DNA of 64,000 nt from Methylocystis sp. (GCA_020252485.1 JADCCX010000059.1:1-64000); one strand, 5' to 3'. Positions 1 through 7,386 are shown, numbered from the stretch's first letter. The notes: generated from the sequence alone by a model not told the origin. Program-made: numbers and translations.

Positions 1-54
1 CGTGACATCGGGCGTCGGAGCGAATGTCAAATTCAAAAGCTCCACTAGAATCAT
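1..54 (-). other. possible 5' end of a gene leaving the left edge
   Basis: Reading leftwards from an ATG at 54 gives an open frame beginning MILVELLNLTFAPTPDVT that runs off the window. A GGAG sits just inside it, so a TTG start a few codons later is equally possible. Immediately upstream lies the large inverted repeat at 42-139, which would be well placed as an operator. Only 18 codons are visible and no family can be assigned. Confidence 0.2.
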
Positions 55-139
55 AGACTTGCTAGTGGTCCCTTTGATTCCGACATTTGCTCGCAGCGTG
101 ATATCAAGCGGATGCAAATGTCGGAATCGGACCACTAGC
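42..139. repeat. compound inverted repeat (operator or MITE/IS-end remnant)
   Basis: The arm at 61-90 and the arm at 114-139 are reverse complements over 26 bases, apart from a 4-base CTTT insertion at 72-75, around a 23-base spacer. A further CCACTAG at 42-48 pairs with CTAGTGG at 62-68, so the CTAGTGG/CCACTAG word occurs three times in alternating orientation. This could be a multi-site operator for a gene leaving the left edge, or the end of a degenerate mobile element. No transposase is adjacent. Confidence 0.6.
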
Positions 140-160
140 CGTGCCGTCACCCGCCCCCAC

Positions 161-250
161 CGAATCGATGGCCGCCGCTGGCCGCCATCGACATGGATAT
201 GCGCCGCATTCATGCCGGCGGCGAGGGCCGATGCGATCACATCGCAGGTG
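161..250 (-). pseudogene. truncated C-terminal tail, SDR-like, copy 1
   Basis: The minus strand encodes AAGMNAAHIHVDGGQRRPSIR with no stop at the usual end. The V-D-G-G stretch near the end resembles the C-terminus of short-chain dehydrogenases. The same tail, about 80% identical in DNA, recurs at 1788-1850, where it ends in TAG. No N-terminal Rossmann fold is present, so this is at most a fragment. The family guess rests on very few residues; the duplication itself is clear. Confidence 0.35.
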
Positions 251-260
251 AAAGCACGGC

Positions 261-593
261 TTACCCCGCCTTCCTCTTTCCCATAGCATCAACATAGCTG
301 GAAAGCACCGCGCTGATGCGGCTCTGGTAGCCTTTGCCTGTGGATTTGAAGTGGCCAAGCACACGGCGCGGCAGCCGCAAGGTGATCTGCTCCGTGCCTT
401 CGGGCTCCACGACCTCGGCCTTATCCCAAAAATCCGCCGGGAGAACGCCTGCATCGGGATCAGCCGCCGCGCGCCGCTGCACCCCGGCGTCGCTCATGAC
501 CTTCACGGCCTCGCTCAGGGGCGGGGCAGGGGGCAGCGCATCGAGGCTGTCATAGCGAACCACGAGGGGCGCTTGCGGGTCTTTTTCGGTCAT
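261..593 (-). CDS. BrnA/DUF4415-like antitoxin
   Basis: This 110-residue protein ends in a segment typical of BrnA-type (DUF4415) antitoxins: ITLRLPRRVLGHFKSTGKGY followed by QSRISAVLSSYVDA. That segment is the ribbon-helix-helix DNA-binding part, with the K-G-Y-Q-x-R-I-x-A-V-L signature. The N-terminal half is acidic and variable, as expected for the toxin-binding region. It starts 4 bases inside the upstream parE-like gene (ATGA overlap), so it is the third gene of the parD-parE-brnA-like operon. BrnA normally follows BrnT; here the toxin in front of it is of the ParE type, so the operon has an antitoxin on each side of one toxin. It may neutralise ParE, act as co-repressor, or be a displaced orphan. 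Confidence 0.75.
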   Translation of the reverse strand: MTEKDPQAPLVVRYDSLDALPPAPPLSEAVKVMSDAGVQRRAAADPDAGVLPADFWDKAEVVEPEGTEQITLRLPRRVLGHFKSTGKGYQSRISAVLSSYVDAMGKRKAG

Positions 594-895
594 TCTCCAA
601 GCTCCGCCTCAACGTCCTGCCCACGCCCAAAGATGCGCAATATCATCACGGCGTCATCGTGAACAACAAAGGCAATGCTCGCCTGTCGGCGGTATCCGAC
701 AATCCGCAGCCCCGCCCGCACATGGTTACGTAGACTGCCCCGCTCTGGGAACACCGCCAAGCCCAGACAAGCCGCCTCAATCCTGCCGACGAAGTCGCGG
801 GCAACGCGCTCGCCTGCAACGGGCAGTAGTTCTGCGAAAATGTGTCCAAGGTCGTCGAGCGCTTCGTCAGAAAACCGAACCTGATAGGACTTCAC
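590..895 (-). CDS. parE: ParE/RelE-superfamily toxin
   Basis: This 101-residue protein has the ParE/RelE fold pattern: N-terminal YQVRFSDEALDDLGHIFAEL, a middle helix FVGRIEAACLGLAVFPERGS with the P-x-R-G turn, then the strands LRIVGYRRQASIAFVVHDDAVMILRIFGRG. ParE toxins poison DNA gyrase and RelE toxins cleave mRNA; the long N-terminal helices and the FPERGS turn favour ParE. It overlaps the ParD-like gene upstream by 4 bases and the BrnA-like gene downstream by 4 bases, so the three are translationally coupled. The length is normal and no key segment is missing, so it is probably functional. Confidence 0.85.
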   Translation of the reverse strand: MKSYQVRFSDEALDDLGHIFAELLPVAGERVARDFVGRIEAACLGLAVFPERGSLRNHVRAGLRIVGYRRQASIAFVVHDDAVMILRIFGRGQDVEAELGE

Positions 896-1197
896 TTCCC
901 AGCAGCTTCCTTGACCGCCTTACCCATATGGGCCTGCAACCGCGCGTGCGCCTCGTCAGCCGAGAGGGTAGTGCCAATAGGGTCGGCCATCACGGCGTCG
1001 TAAGTCGGCGCAACCTCTTCAATCAGCCACTTTTCAACGGCGGCGTCGCGGGCGGCAAGGGTCCGCAGCCCGTCGCGAATGACTTCGCTCTCAGTGGCGT
1101 ATTCGCCCGAGGCAACCTTGCTTTTCACCATCTGCGCCATTTCATGGGGGAGCGTGATGCTGAGTGACTGAGTGGTGCGCATGGGCAGAGCTTTCAT
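892..1197 (-). CDS. parD: ParD/CopG-like antitoxin
   Basis: The N-terminus RTTQSLSITLPHEMAQMVKS followed by KVASGEYATESEVIRDGLRTL is the ribbon-helix-helix DNA-binding fold of ParD antitoxins, with the diagnostic G-E-Y-x-x-x-S-E-V-I-R-D-G-L-R motif. The C-terminal half is the toxin-binding tail. I chose the ATG at 1197 because AAAGGGA lies about 9 bases before it; an ATG at 1182 is possible. As first gene of the three-gene operon it should repress the operon promoter and neutralise the ParE-like toxin that overlaps its stop codon. Confidence 0.85.
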   Translation of the reverse strand: MKALPMRTTQSLSITLPHEMAQMVKSKVASGEYATESEVIRDGLRTLAARDAAVEKWLIEEVAPTYDAVMADPIGTTLSADEAHARLQAHMGKAVKEAAGK

Positions 1198-1270
1198 TGA
1201 TAGAAATCCCTTTCTACCATGCAGCACGATTTAATCCTATTGCTGGCTTCGGGGTTTGTACTTTTTCAGG

Positions 1271-1576
1271 TTACGCCGCCGCATCAACATCGACAGGCAG
1301 CACGTTCATCTCGACCCTGCGGCCCAGACGATACGCAACCCGCACCAGCCGGTCGATGGTGAAGCGGGAGAGGTCGGCATTGCGGATGCGCTGAATATCG
1401 GCGGCATCCACTCTGGCGACCTTGGCCCCTTCACGCGCGCTCAGGCCGCGCGCATTCAGGGTGGCGATGATTTCCGCGGCGATAACCGCCTTCATTTTCC
1501 TGGCGTCCGCGTCTGCGTCGCCAAGGTCGGCGAACAGGTTGCCGCTGCCGCGCATCACTTCGGGTTCGTCTGTCAT
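1271..1576 (-). CDS. HigA-type helix-turn-helix antitoxin (HTH_37)
   Basis: This 101-residue XRE-family regulator matches the HTH_37 antitoxin pattern: GNLFADLGDADADARKMKAV, a helix-turn-helix around LSAREGAKVARVDAADIQRI, then FTIDRLVRVAYRLGRRVEMN. Such proteins are antitoxins of HigB/Gp49-like toxins and also repress their own operon. I chose the ATG at 1576, which has AGGAG 8 bases upstream and forms ATGA with the stop of the toxin remnant in front. Because that toxin is reduced to its last codons, this is an orphan antitoxin. It may still bind DNA or counteract a toxin encoded elsewhere. Confidence 0.75.
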   Translation of the reverse strand: MTDEPEVMRGSGNLFADLGDADADARKMKAVIAAEIIATLNARGLSAREGAKVARVDAADIQRIRNADLSRFTIDRLVRVAYRLGRRVEMNVLPVDVDAAA

Positions 1577-1626
1577 GGCTTGAGCTCCTTCAGGCGTTTC
1601 AGCCGTTCGCGGATGACTTCTATTCG
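1573..1626 (-). pseudogene. C-terminal stub of a HigB-like toxin
   Basis: Directly upstream of the orphan antitoxin, in the frame whose TGA overlaps the antitoxin ATG, the DNA reads EVIRERLKRLKELKP and stop. This is a basic amphipathic helix like the last helix of RelE/HigB-type toxins. An in-frame TGA at 1627-1629 ends the frame on its 5' side, and nothing toxin-like lies further up. The ATGA junction is what an intact toxin-antitoxin pair would have, so the toxin body appears deleted while the antitoxin was kept. Confidence 0.45.
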
Positions 1627-1783
1627 TCAATGAAAATAGGTTTGCATGCAACCCTGACGAGGCCGCGCCAATGAGCGGGGGAGTAGGTCAAGAGGTTGGT
1701 GCGGGCCGAAGGGAGGGCGGTGCAAAAGTCTTGAATCATGCACCGCTGGACCGGGGAGACGCCGCCTCCCTCCCAACGCCCCC

Positions 1784-1930
1784 CTACCGGATCGAGGGCC
1801 TGCGCTGGCCGCCATCGACAGGGACATGCGCCGCATTGATGCCGGCGGCGCGGGGCGCGGGCATGAGAAACTCAGGTCGCTCGTGCAGGATCAAGATGAA
1901 GGCTCCCTGCGGCGCGGTCTTGATGGCGGT
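1784..1930 (-). pseudogene. truncated C-terminal tail, SDR-like, copy 2
   Basis: The minus strand ends in AAGINAAHVPVDGGQRRPSI-R and a TAG stop, nearly the same peptide as the fragment at 161-250. DNA at 1788-1850 aligns with 161-223. The V-D-G-G tail again suggests a short-chain dehydrogenase C-terminus. Residues further upstream do not continue a recognisable dehydrogenase. The two copies bracket the whole toxin/antitoxin block. With the parS palindrome at 1941 this fills the gap 1652-2045; I see nothing else there. Confidence 0.4.
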
Positions 1931-1940
1931 CACGTAGAGA

Positions 1941-1956
1941 GTTGTCAGCTGACAAC
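1941..1956. promoter_or_regulatory. parS: parS centromere-like palindrome
   Basis: GTTGTCAGCTGACAAC is a perfect 16-base palindrome fitting the repABC parS consensus GTT-N4-GC-N4-AAC. It lies 89 bases before the repA start, a usual place for such sites. It should bind the RepB protein encoded just downstream. Confidence 0.9.
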
Positions 1957-2045
1957 CAGAAACGCCTTGCCCGGGTCGCGCGAATGGCCTAATTCTTCAA
2001 GACGTTTTCTCGCCGTCTGGCAGCTTTGAACCGTCTGGAGCTTGA

Positions 2046-3272
2046 ATGTCCTTCCCGAACCATCAGATCGAGCGCGCAGAGGCTGAGGCGGCGGAGAGCG
2101 GGCTCGCCCGCATCACGCGCCACGCCGGCGCGCTGTCTGCGCAATTGCGCGCGCTCAGCGCAACCCTTTTCCCGCCGAGCGCTGCGAAGTCGCTCCGCTC
2201 CCTGACCTCGGGGGAAGTGGCGCGCATTCTGGGCGTGTCGGATGGGTATCTGCGCCAATTGTCCCTGGACGGGCTGGGGCCCATACCCAGTCTGGGAGCG
2301 GGCGGGCGGCGGTCGTACACGCCGGCGCAGGTGATCGAGCTCCGGCGCTATCTGGCCGGCAGCCGTCCGAAAGAGGCGCTGAGCTTCCTTCCGCAAAGGC
2401 GGCCGGGTGACAAGCTGCAGATTCTGGCGGTGGCGAATTTCAAAGGCGGATCGGCCAAGACGACGACGGCGCTCTACCTGACGCAATATCTGGCCTTGCG
2501 CGGCTTCCGCGTGCTCGCGGTCGATCTCGATCCGCAGGCCTCGCTTTCGGCCATGTTCGGCTATCAGCCGGAGTTCGATATCGGCGAGGGCGAGACGCTT
2601 TACGGCGCCATCCGCTATGACGGGAAGCGCCGGCCAATGCGGGAGATCATCCGCCAGACCTATTTCGAGGGTGTCTCGCTCGTCCCCGGCAATCTCGAAC
2701 TGATGGAGTTCGAACATCAGACGCCGCGCGCCATGATCGAGCGGTCGATGCGGGGCCACGACCTCTTCTTCCGCCGCGTGGCCGCCGCCATCGCCGAAGT
2801 GGAGGCGGATTACGATTTCGTGGTGGTGGATTGCCCTCCTCAGCTTGGCTATCTCACCATGGGGGCGCTCAATGCGGCGACCGCGCTGCTCGTCACAATC
2901 CATCCGCAGATGGTGGATGTGGCGTCGATGAGCCAGTTCCTGCTGATGACGGCGGATGTCATGCAGGTGATCGAGGAAGCGGGCGGTTCGCTCGACTACG
3001 ATTTCGTGCGCTACATCGTGACCAGGCATGATCCGCATGATGTGCCCGAGACGCAGATCGTGGCTTTGCTTCGGCATCTGTTCGGCGAGGATGTGCTGAG
3101 GGCAACGGCCTGGAAGTCGACCGCCATCGCCAATGCGGGACTGACGAAGCAATCCCTCTACGAACTCGACAAGGGCTCCGTGGGCCGGGTCGCCTACGAG
3201 CGGGCGCTGGAATCGGTCGATGCCGTCAATGCAGAGGTGGCGGAACTGGCGCGGAAGGTGTGGAAGCGATGA
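2046..3272 (+). CDS. repA: RepABC-type partition ATPase RepA (ParA family)
   Basis: This 408-residue protein has the RepABC RepA layout. An N-terminal MerR-like helix-turn-helix (SGEVARILGVSDGYLRQLSL, about residues 55-75) is followed by a deviant Walker A motif, FKGGSAKTTT (about 131-140). Walker A' is LAVDLDPQASLSAMFG and Walker B is FVVVDCPPQLG. The ATPase segregates the replicon with RepB and parS, and with RepB normally represses the rep operon. The start has GGAG 6 bases upstream, and the stop overlaps the repB start (ATGA). The length equals that of known RepA proteins and all motifs are intact. Confidence 0.95.
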   Translation: MSFPNHQIERAEAEAAESGLARITRHAGALSAQLRALSATLFPPSAAKSLRSLTSGEVARILGVSDGYLRQLSLDGLGPIPSLGAGGRRSYTPAQVIELRRYLAGSRPKEALSFLPQRRPGDKLQILAVANFKGGSAKTTTALYLTQYLALRGFRVLAVDLDPQASLSAMFGYQPEFDIGEGETLYGAIRYDGKRRPMREIIRQTYFEGVSLVPGNLELMEFEHQTPRAMIERSMRGHDLFFRRVAAAIAEVEADYDFVVVDCPPQLGYLTMGALNAATALLVTIHPQMVDVASMSQFLLMTADVMQVIEEAGGSLDYDFVRYIVTRHDPHDVPETQIVALLRHLFGEDVLRATAWKSTAIANAGLTKQSLYELDKGSVGRVAYERALESVDAVNAEVAELARKVWKR

Positions 3273-4297
3273 GCAAGCGCACGGATGCCATACGGTCGAT
3301 GTTCACGCAGGCGCCTGAAACGAAGGCGTTGTCACCTGACAACCCGGCGGCGGAAAGCCCGCGGCGCACCGCCGGCGCGGTCAATTCCATCCGCAGCACC
3401 TTTTCCGATATCGAGCGCGAGAACGAAGCCTTGCGCGCCGCAGTCGGCAATGCCGAGCGCATTGTCGAGATCGAGGCATCGCTGATCGATCCCTCGCCCT
3501 TCCCTGACCGCTTCGCCGATGATGGCGGGCCGTCCTTCGCCCAGCTTCGGGCTTCGCTCGCCGAGCGCGGGCAGGAAGTGCCGGTCCTGTTGCGGCCGCA
3601 TCCCACGGCGGCGGGACGCTATCAGACCGCTTTCGGCCACCGGCGCATCCGCGCGTTGCGGGAACTCGGCCGCCCGGTGCGGGCTCTCGTCCGGACATTG
3701 TCCGATGACGACCTTGCTGCGGCGCAGGGCGTCGAGAATGCGGCGCGCGCCGATCTCAGCTTCATCGAGCGGGCGGTTTTCGCCTTGCGGCTGGAGGAGG
3801 CGGGGAGGCCGCGCCTGGTTGTCCAGCAGGCGCTTGCGATTGACAAGGCCGAGGCCTCGAAGCTCATCGCCGTGGCGCGGTCCATTCCGATGCCCGTGAT
3901 CACCGCGATCGGCAAGGCGGGTCGGGCCGGGCGCCCGCGCTGGCAGGCGCTGGCGGAGGCGCTTGGCCATCCGGAAGCGCTGGCGCGGGTGCAGGCGTTC
4001 GCCGCAGAGCCCGCCTTCGCGGCGCTGGACAGCGACAGCCGCTTCGTGGCGGCCTTCGAGGCCGCGCGCCGGCCGGACGTTGCCGCGGCGATCCGCCAGC
4101 CCATCCGCACCGATATCCGGTCGGGTTCCGGCGAAGTCATCGCCAAACTGATCGACGCGCCGGGCGCCAGCCAGATCACCATTGACCGGCGCGAGCACGG
4201 CGCCTTCGCCGATTTCGTGGCGCAGCAATTGCCCGATCTTTTCGAACGCTTCCGGGCAAATGGCAACGGGGCAGCCAGCCGCTGTGCGGGGCGCTGA
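3269..4297 (+). CDS. repB: RepABC-type centromere-binding protein RepB (ParB family)
   Basis: This 342-residue protein has a ParB/RepB N-terminal domain (about residues 70-150). It carries the FGHRRIRA box and the NAARADLS stretch corresponding to the E-N-x-x-R CTP-binding region. A basic helix-turn-helix segment follows (QALAIDKAEASKLIAVARSI, about 185-205). It should load at the parS palindrome at 1941-1956 and at the near-match inside its own 5' region, and stimulate RepA. It begins at the ATG overlapping the repA stop. The expected next gene, the replication initiator repC, was not found downstream, so the pair may now act only as a partition or incompatibility system. Confidence 0.93.
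   Translation: MSKRTDAIRSMFTQAPETKALSPDNPAAESPRRTAGAVNSIRSTFSDIERENEALRAAVGNAERIVEIEASLIDPSPFPDRFADDGGPSFAQLRASLAERGQEVPVLLRPHPTAAGRYQTAFGHRRIRALRELGRPVRALVRTLSDDDLAAAQGVENAARADLSFIERAVFALRLEEAGRPRLVVQQALAIDKAEASKLIAVARSIPMPVITAIGKAGRAGRPRWQALAEALGHPEALARVQAFAAEPAFAALDSDSRFVAAFEAARRPDVAAAIRQPIRTDIRSGSGEVIAKLIDAPGASQITIDRREHGAFADFVAQQLPDLFERFRANGNGAASRCAGR
3328..3343. promoter_or_regulatory. second parS-like site inside repB
   Basis: GTTGTCACCTGACAAC differs at one central base from the perfect palindrome at 1941-1956. It lies about 20 codons into repB. In some repABC plasmids parS sites lie inside the operon, so this is probably a second RepB-binding site. It also encodes ordinary RepB residues. 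Confidence 0.65.
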
Positions 4298-4425
4298 CGC
4301 AGCCTCCCGGTTGGCGGAATCGACAGCTGCTGACGCCTGCGCCGTTTCGGCTCCGACAGATGCCGCAGCCTGCCGCGCGCAGATGCCTCCGCCAGGCGTT
4401 GAAACGGGGGGATGAGATGCTGCAG

Positions 4426-4466
4426 GCCGCGCTTCGCGGCTTTGCCCGATAAGGCAAACTTATCGG
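4426..4466 (+). ncRNA. structured leader resembling the repB-repC countertranscript region
   Basis: Three short stems crowd this stretch. GCCGCG/CGCGGC pair at 4426-4440 and are followed by TTT. CCGATAA/TTATCGG pair at 4446-4466. TTTGCC (4441-4446) and GGCAAA (4453-4458) form an alternative hairpin that cannot coexist with the second. RepABC operons carry a small antisense RNA between repB and repC that works through such mutually exclusive structures in the repC leader. The position fits, but I could not place a convincing antisense promoter. Confidence 0.35.
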
Positions 4467-4935
4467 ACATGGGATGAACACTACACAGGCGGCGTTTTAA
4501 GTGCAGGACCGCACGCTAACCGCCGTTGTCAGCTCATCCCCGCGGCATGGATCCGGCCAGCCCAGGCCCAGACCCAGGCCCTGACACGACGCCCCGCAGC
4601 GAAGGCTGACAAACAGCATTCCTCCCCAAGACGGTCATTCCGAAAGCGCCGGTGAAGGTCACCCATCATGCGCCCGTCTACCCTTGCCCAAGCAGCCGAA
4701 CGAATAACGGCGGACCCGAACGATGACCCAATCTCGGGATTCCCCGGTGAATTCTATAGGGCGCCGGTCTGGGCAGATCGCTTCAGGATGCTGCAGGTGG
4801 CTCCAGCGAAAACAGGGTCCGATCAAAAAGACGCCTTGCCAGGCGCGACCGCATGCTACCTGACCAATCGGTTCCGTCGGGGTAGCGCTCCTTGATCGAC
4901 GCGCGCAAGCCATCGTTTCCTCAAGGAGCCTTGGC

Positions 4936-5079
4936 ATGAACGACGGATCAAGATGCGAAAGCACCGGAAAACCCGAAGCGTTACCCGAGCTTCAGCAGCT
5001 CGATCCCCTGATCGGGACCGGCAAGCGATCACCATCGGGGCCAGCGGTCATGAAGCCGCGTCAACGGCCGGACCCATGA
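4936..5079 (+). CDS. small hypothetical ORF (47 aa)
   Basis: The ATG at 4936 has AAGGAG 8 bases upstream and opens a 47-codon frame beginning MNDGSRCESTGKPEALPELQ. It is hydrophilic, with no membrane segment and no motif I recognise. The good ribosome-binding site is the only support, and a similar AAAGGAG precedes the next ATG at 5142. It may be a small rep-region peptide or chance. Confidence 0.22.
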   Translation: MNDGSRCESTGKPEALPELQQLDPLIGTGKRSPSGPAVMKPRQRPDP

Positions 5080-5165
5080 CCGATCCCTGTCTCGATCCAA
5101 AGCCGGACTTACACCATTGCCCCAAAGGAGCCGTCCACACATGACAGCACCCTTCGACGTGCGGA

Positions 5166-6314
5166 TCATGAAACGCCGCCTGCGGGCGAGGCAGCAGACG
5201 CGGGGCGGTCGCCCAGACTGAAGGAGCGGTAAACGTAGCTGCCCGCTGCGTTGACGCTGGCTTCCGCCGCAGCAAGCGCCTTGATGCGGGCGTGGTGGGG
5301 CGAGTACACGCAGACGGGGTCGGTGGCGGATGCATCTCCCGTCAGCGCAAGGGCCTGGCAGCGACAGCCGCCCCAGTCGCGCTCCTTGCGGTCGCAAGAC
5401 CGGCAGGGCTCAAGCATCCAGTCTGTCCCTCGATAGGCCATGAAGGCTGGTGACGACGTCCAGATGTCGGCCAGCGTCCGGTCCCTCACAGACCAGAATT
5501 CCAGACCTGGGATCGTCTCGGCCGCGTGGCAGGGCAGGACGCGGCCCGAAGGGGTGACGTTGATGAGCCGCCGTCCCCAACCGCCGGCGCAAGCCTTTGG
5601 ATAAGTCGCGTAATAGTCTGGCACGACCAGGTCGATCTGCAGCCGCCCCTCAAGCGCCTTGCGTGCAGCCTCCACGATCTGGATGGAGCGGTCCACATCG
5701 GCCTTGGTTGGCATCAGGGCGGCACGGTTCATGGAGGCCCAGCCGTAATACTGCGTGTGGGCGATTTCCAGGCGCCGGGCGCCGAGCGCCACCGCAAGGT
5801 CGATAATGCGGTCCACCTCGCCGATATTGCCGCGGTGGATCACTGCGTTGATCGTCAGCGGGAGTCCGAGCGCCGTGACGCGGCCGGCGAAGGCCGTCTT
5901 CTGCGCCTGGGCGTTCGCGAATCCGCCGATCCTTTCGGCATTCGCGGCGTCAGCTGCCTGAAAGGACAGCTGCACATGATCCAGCCCTGCATCAGCCAGC
6001 GCATCGAGCTTTTCCAGCGCGCCGCCAACACCGGATGTGATGAGGTTCGAGTAGAGACCGGTGCGCGCGCAATGCGCGGTGATCTCGACGATGTCAGTCC
6101 GAATGGTCGGCTCACCGCCCGACAAGTGCAAATGCAGGACGCCAAGCGCCGCCGCTTCCGACAGGACGCGCCGCCAAGTTGCCGTGTCGAGCTCGCCCGA
6201 GCGTTTGTCGAGCTCCAGTGGGTTCGAGCAATAGGGGCAGCGAAGCGGGCAGCGATGGGTGAGTTCGGCCAGAAGGCCGATTGGGGCGGGCAACTCAGGA
6301 GCAGATGCGTTCAT
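5166..6314 (-). CDS. pqqE: PQQ biosynthesis radical SAM/SPASM enzyme PqqE
   Basis: PqqE makes the carbon-carbon bond between the Glu and Tyr side chains of PqqA, the first step of pyrroloquinoline quinone synthesis, while PqqD presents the peptide. The radical-SAM cluster motif C22-x3-C26-x2-C29 ([14 protein letters not shown]) is near the N-terminus. The C-terminal SPASM domain has the expected cysteines (C-H-A-A-E, then [19 protein letters not shown], then C-V-Y). At 382 residues the length is normal. The ATG at 6314 overlaps the pqqD stop. It is the last gene of pqqABCDE, and its 3' end runs into the disturbed region after repB. Confidence 0.96.
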   Translation of the reverse strand: MNASAPELPAPIGLLAELTHRCPLRCPYCSNPLELDKRSGELDTATWRRVLSEAAALGVLHLHLSGGEPTIRTDIVEITAHCARTGLYSNLITSGVGGALEKLDALADAGLDHVQLSFQAADAANAERIGGFANAQAQKTAFAGRVTALGLPLTINAVIHRGNIGEVDRIIDLAVALGARRLEIAHTQYYGWASMNRAALMPTKADVDRSIQIVEAARKALEGRLQIDLVVPDYYATYPKACAGGWGRRLINVTPSGRVLPCHAAETIPGLEFWSVRDRTLADIWTSSPAFMAYRGTDWMLEPCRSCDRKERDWGGCRCQALALTGDASATDPVCVYSPHHARIKALAAAEASVNAAGSYVYRSFSLGDRPASAASPAGGVS

Positions 6315-6592
6315 CGATCGAGCACCCGTTTCCTGCAGAGCTCATCAAGCAGACCGATCACGTCGTGCTCAATCACGGCTCGGTCTTCCAGATACTTCTC
6401 GGAAAGCGCGGCGACGATGTCGTCGACGCTGCGGATTCCGTCGACGAAGCTGAGCACGTCAGCTGCCACCGCATCGAGATCAAAGGTACGCTCAGGAGCG
6501 AGCAGCACATGGGTAACCCTGACCTCGTCGAAGCGCAGGCGAACCCCGCGGGGCAAGCGCAGCACGTCGTCGAGGCGAAGAACCTCCCTCAT
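6311..6592 (-). CDS. pqqD: PQQ biosynthesis peptide chaperone PqqD
   Basis: PqqD is the RRE-fold chaperone that binds PqqA and delivers it to PqqE. The 93-residue sequence has the family pattern: [20 protein letters not shown], then [20 protein letters not shown] and a C-terminal helix-rich segment. I chose the ATG at 6592 because it forms ATGA with the pqqC stop and has GGAGA upstream; an earlier ATG at 6619 would add nine residues. It overlaps pqqE by 4 bases, so pqqC, pqqD and pqqE are translationally coupled. Confidence 0.93.
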   Translation of the reverse strand: MREVLRLDDVLRLPRGVRLRFDEVRVTHVLLAPERTFDLDAVAADVLSFVDGIRSVDDIVAALSEKYLEDRAVIEHDVIGLLDELCRKRVLDR

Positions 6593-7383
6593 GAAGTCGT
6601 CTCTCCGCCTGGAGTCCAAGCACCCGGAGGGGGCAGACCCGGATCAACATAGGCATGATGCAGCGCGTCGAGCTGGCTCCACAGAACGTCACATTTGAAA
6701 CTCAATGCGCCGAGAGCCTGCGCCTGAAGGGATGGCGTCACGGCGTGGGCCTTGACGTAGGCCAGCGCGAATTCGGCATCGCGGGGCGCCTGTGTCATCC
6801 GCTTGTCGAAGTAGGCGAGCGTGTCCTTCGAGACGAAGTCATAAGCTGCTAGCATTCCCGCGACCCGTTCGGAGATGATGATGGGGGCAAACAGCTCGGT
6901 CAATGACGAGGCGATCGCCTCCAGAAGGCTCCGCTCCCGCACAAAATGAACATAGGCCTCGACGGCGAAGCGTGTGGCTGGCAGAATTCCCGTCGCCGCA
7001 ACGACATAGGCTCGCGTAAAGCCAAGGCTGTCAGTCAGCTTGAGCCAGCGCTCTATGCCCCCGTCGCCCTCCGCCTCGCCGTCATGGTCGACAATGCGTT
7101 GCCGCCAGATGCGGCGAAGGGAGGCGTCTTCCATGCGAGCGACGATCGATGCGTCTTTGACCGGGATCATGGCCTGGTAGTAGTATCGATTGAGCGCCCA
7201 GGCCCGGACCTGATCCTGGTTCAGTCTCCCCCCGTGAAGCAAACGATGAAAGGGGTGGAGGTTGTGGTAGCGACGGGCGCCAATGTCGCGCAGGGCCGCC
7301 TCGAGTTCGTCGGGATCAAGGAGTTCCGTCCCACCCCGTTCGGTCGACGACGCGGCTGCGAAGAAGGGGAGAGCTGCGCTCAT
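6589..7383 (-). CDS. pqqC: pyrroloquinoline-quinone synthase PqqC
   Basis: PqqC catalyses the last step of PQQ synthesis, the oxygen-dependent ring closure and eight-electron oxidation of AHQQ, without metal. The 264-residue protein is a TENA/heme-oxygenase-like helical bundle with the conserved YHNLHPFHRLLHGG and ALNRYYYQAMIPVKDASI segments and a HDGEAEGDGGIERW stretch containing active-site residues. Length and motifs are intact. It begins 3 bases after the pqqB stop. It is a separate gene, not fused to PqqD as in some methylobacteria. Confidence 0.96.
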   Translation of the reverse strand: MSAALPFFAAASSTERGGTELLDPDELEAALRDIGARRYHNLHPFHRLLHGGRLNQDQVRAWALNRYYYQAMIPVKDASIVARMEDASLRRIWRQRIVDHDGEAEGDGGIERWLKLTDSLGFTRAYVVAATGILPATRFAVEAYVHFVRERSLLEAIASSLTELFAPIIISERVAGMLAAYDFVSKDTLAYFDKRMTQAPRDAEFALAYVKAHAVTPSLQAQALGALSFKCDVLWSQLDALHHAYVDPGLPPPGAWTPGGETTS

Positions 7384-7386
7384 TGT

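Larger units (their letters stand above)
4298..5165. other. long gap after repB; repC absent
   Basis: Apart from the hairpins at 4426-4466 and one small ORF (4936-5079), nothing gene-like is supported here. Half-parS words GTTGTCAGC (4525-4533) and GCTGACAAA (4605-4613) face each other about 70 bases apart. An ATG at 5142, with AAAGGAG before it, opens a 26-codon frame starting [19 protein letters not shown]. This faintly resembles the T-T-P-F-G-x-R-x-M start of RepC but stops at 5221, inside the convergent 3' end of pqqE. It may be a repC stub left at a recombination joint, or chance. Confidence 0.5.

Noticed and set aside
1989-3152. Open frame of about 387 codons opposite repA
   Set aside because: Composition is rich in His and Arg without motifs, while repA has all ParA motifs.
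5142-5221. Start of repC
   Set aside because: Only the first 19 or so residues show weak likeness to RepC, and the frame stops inside the convergent pqqE end. Mentioned as a possible stub but not called as a gene.
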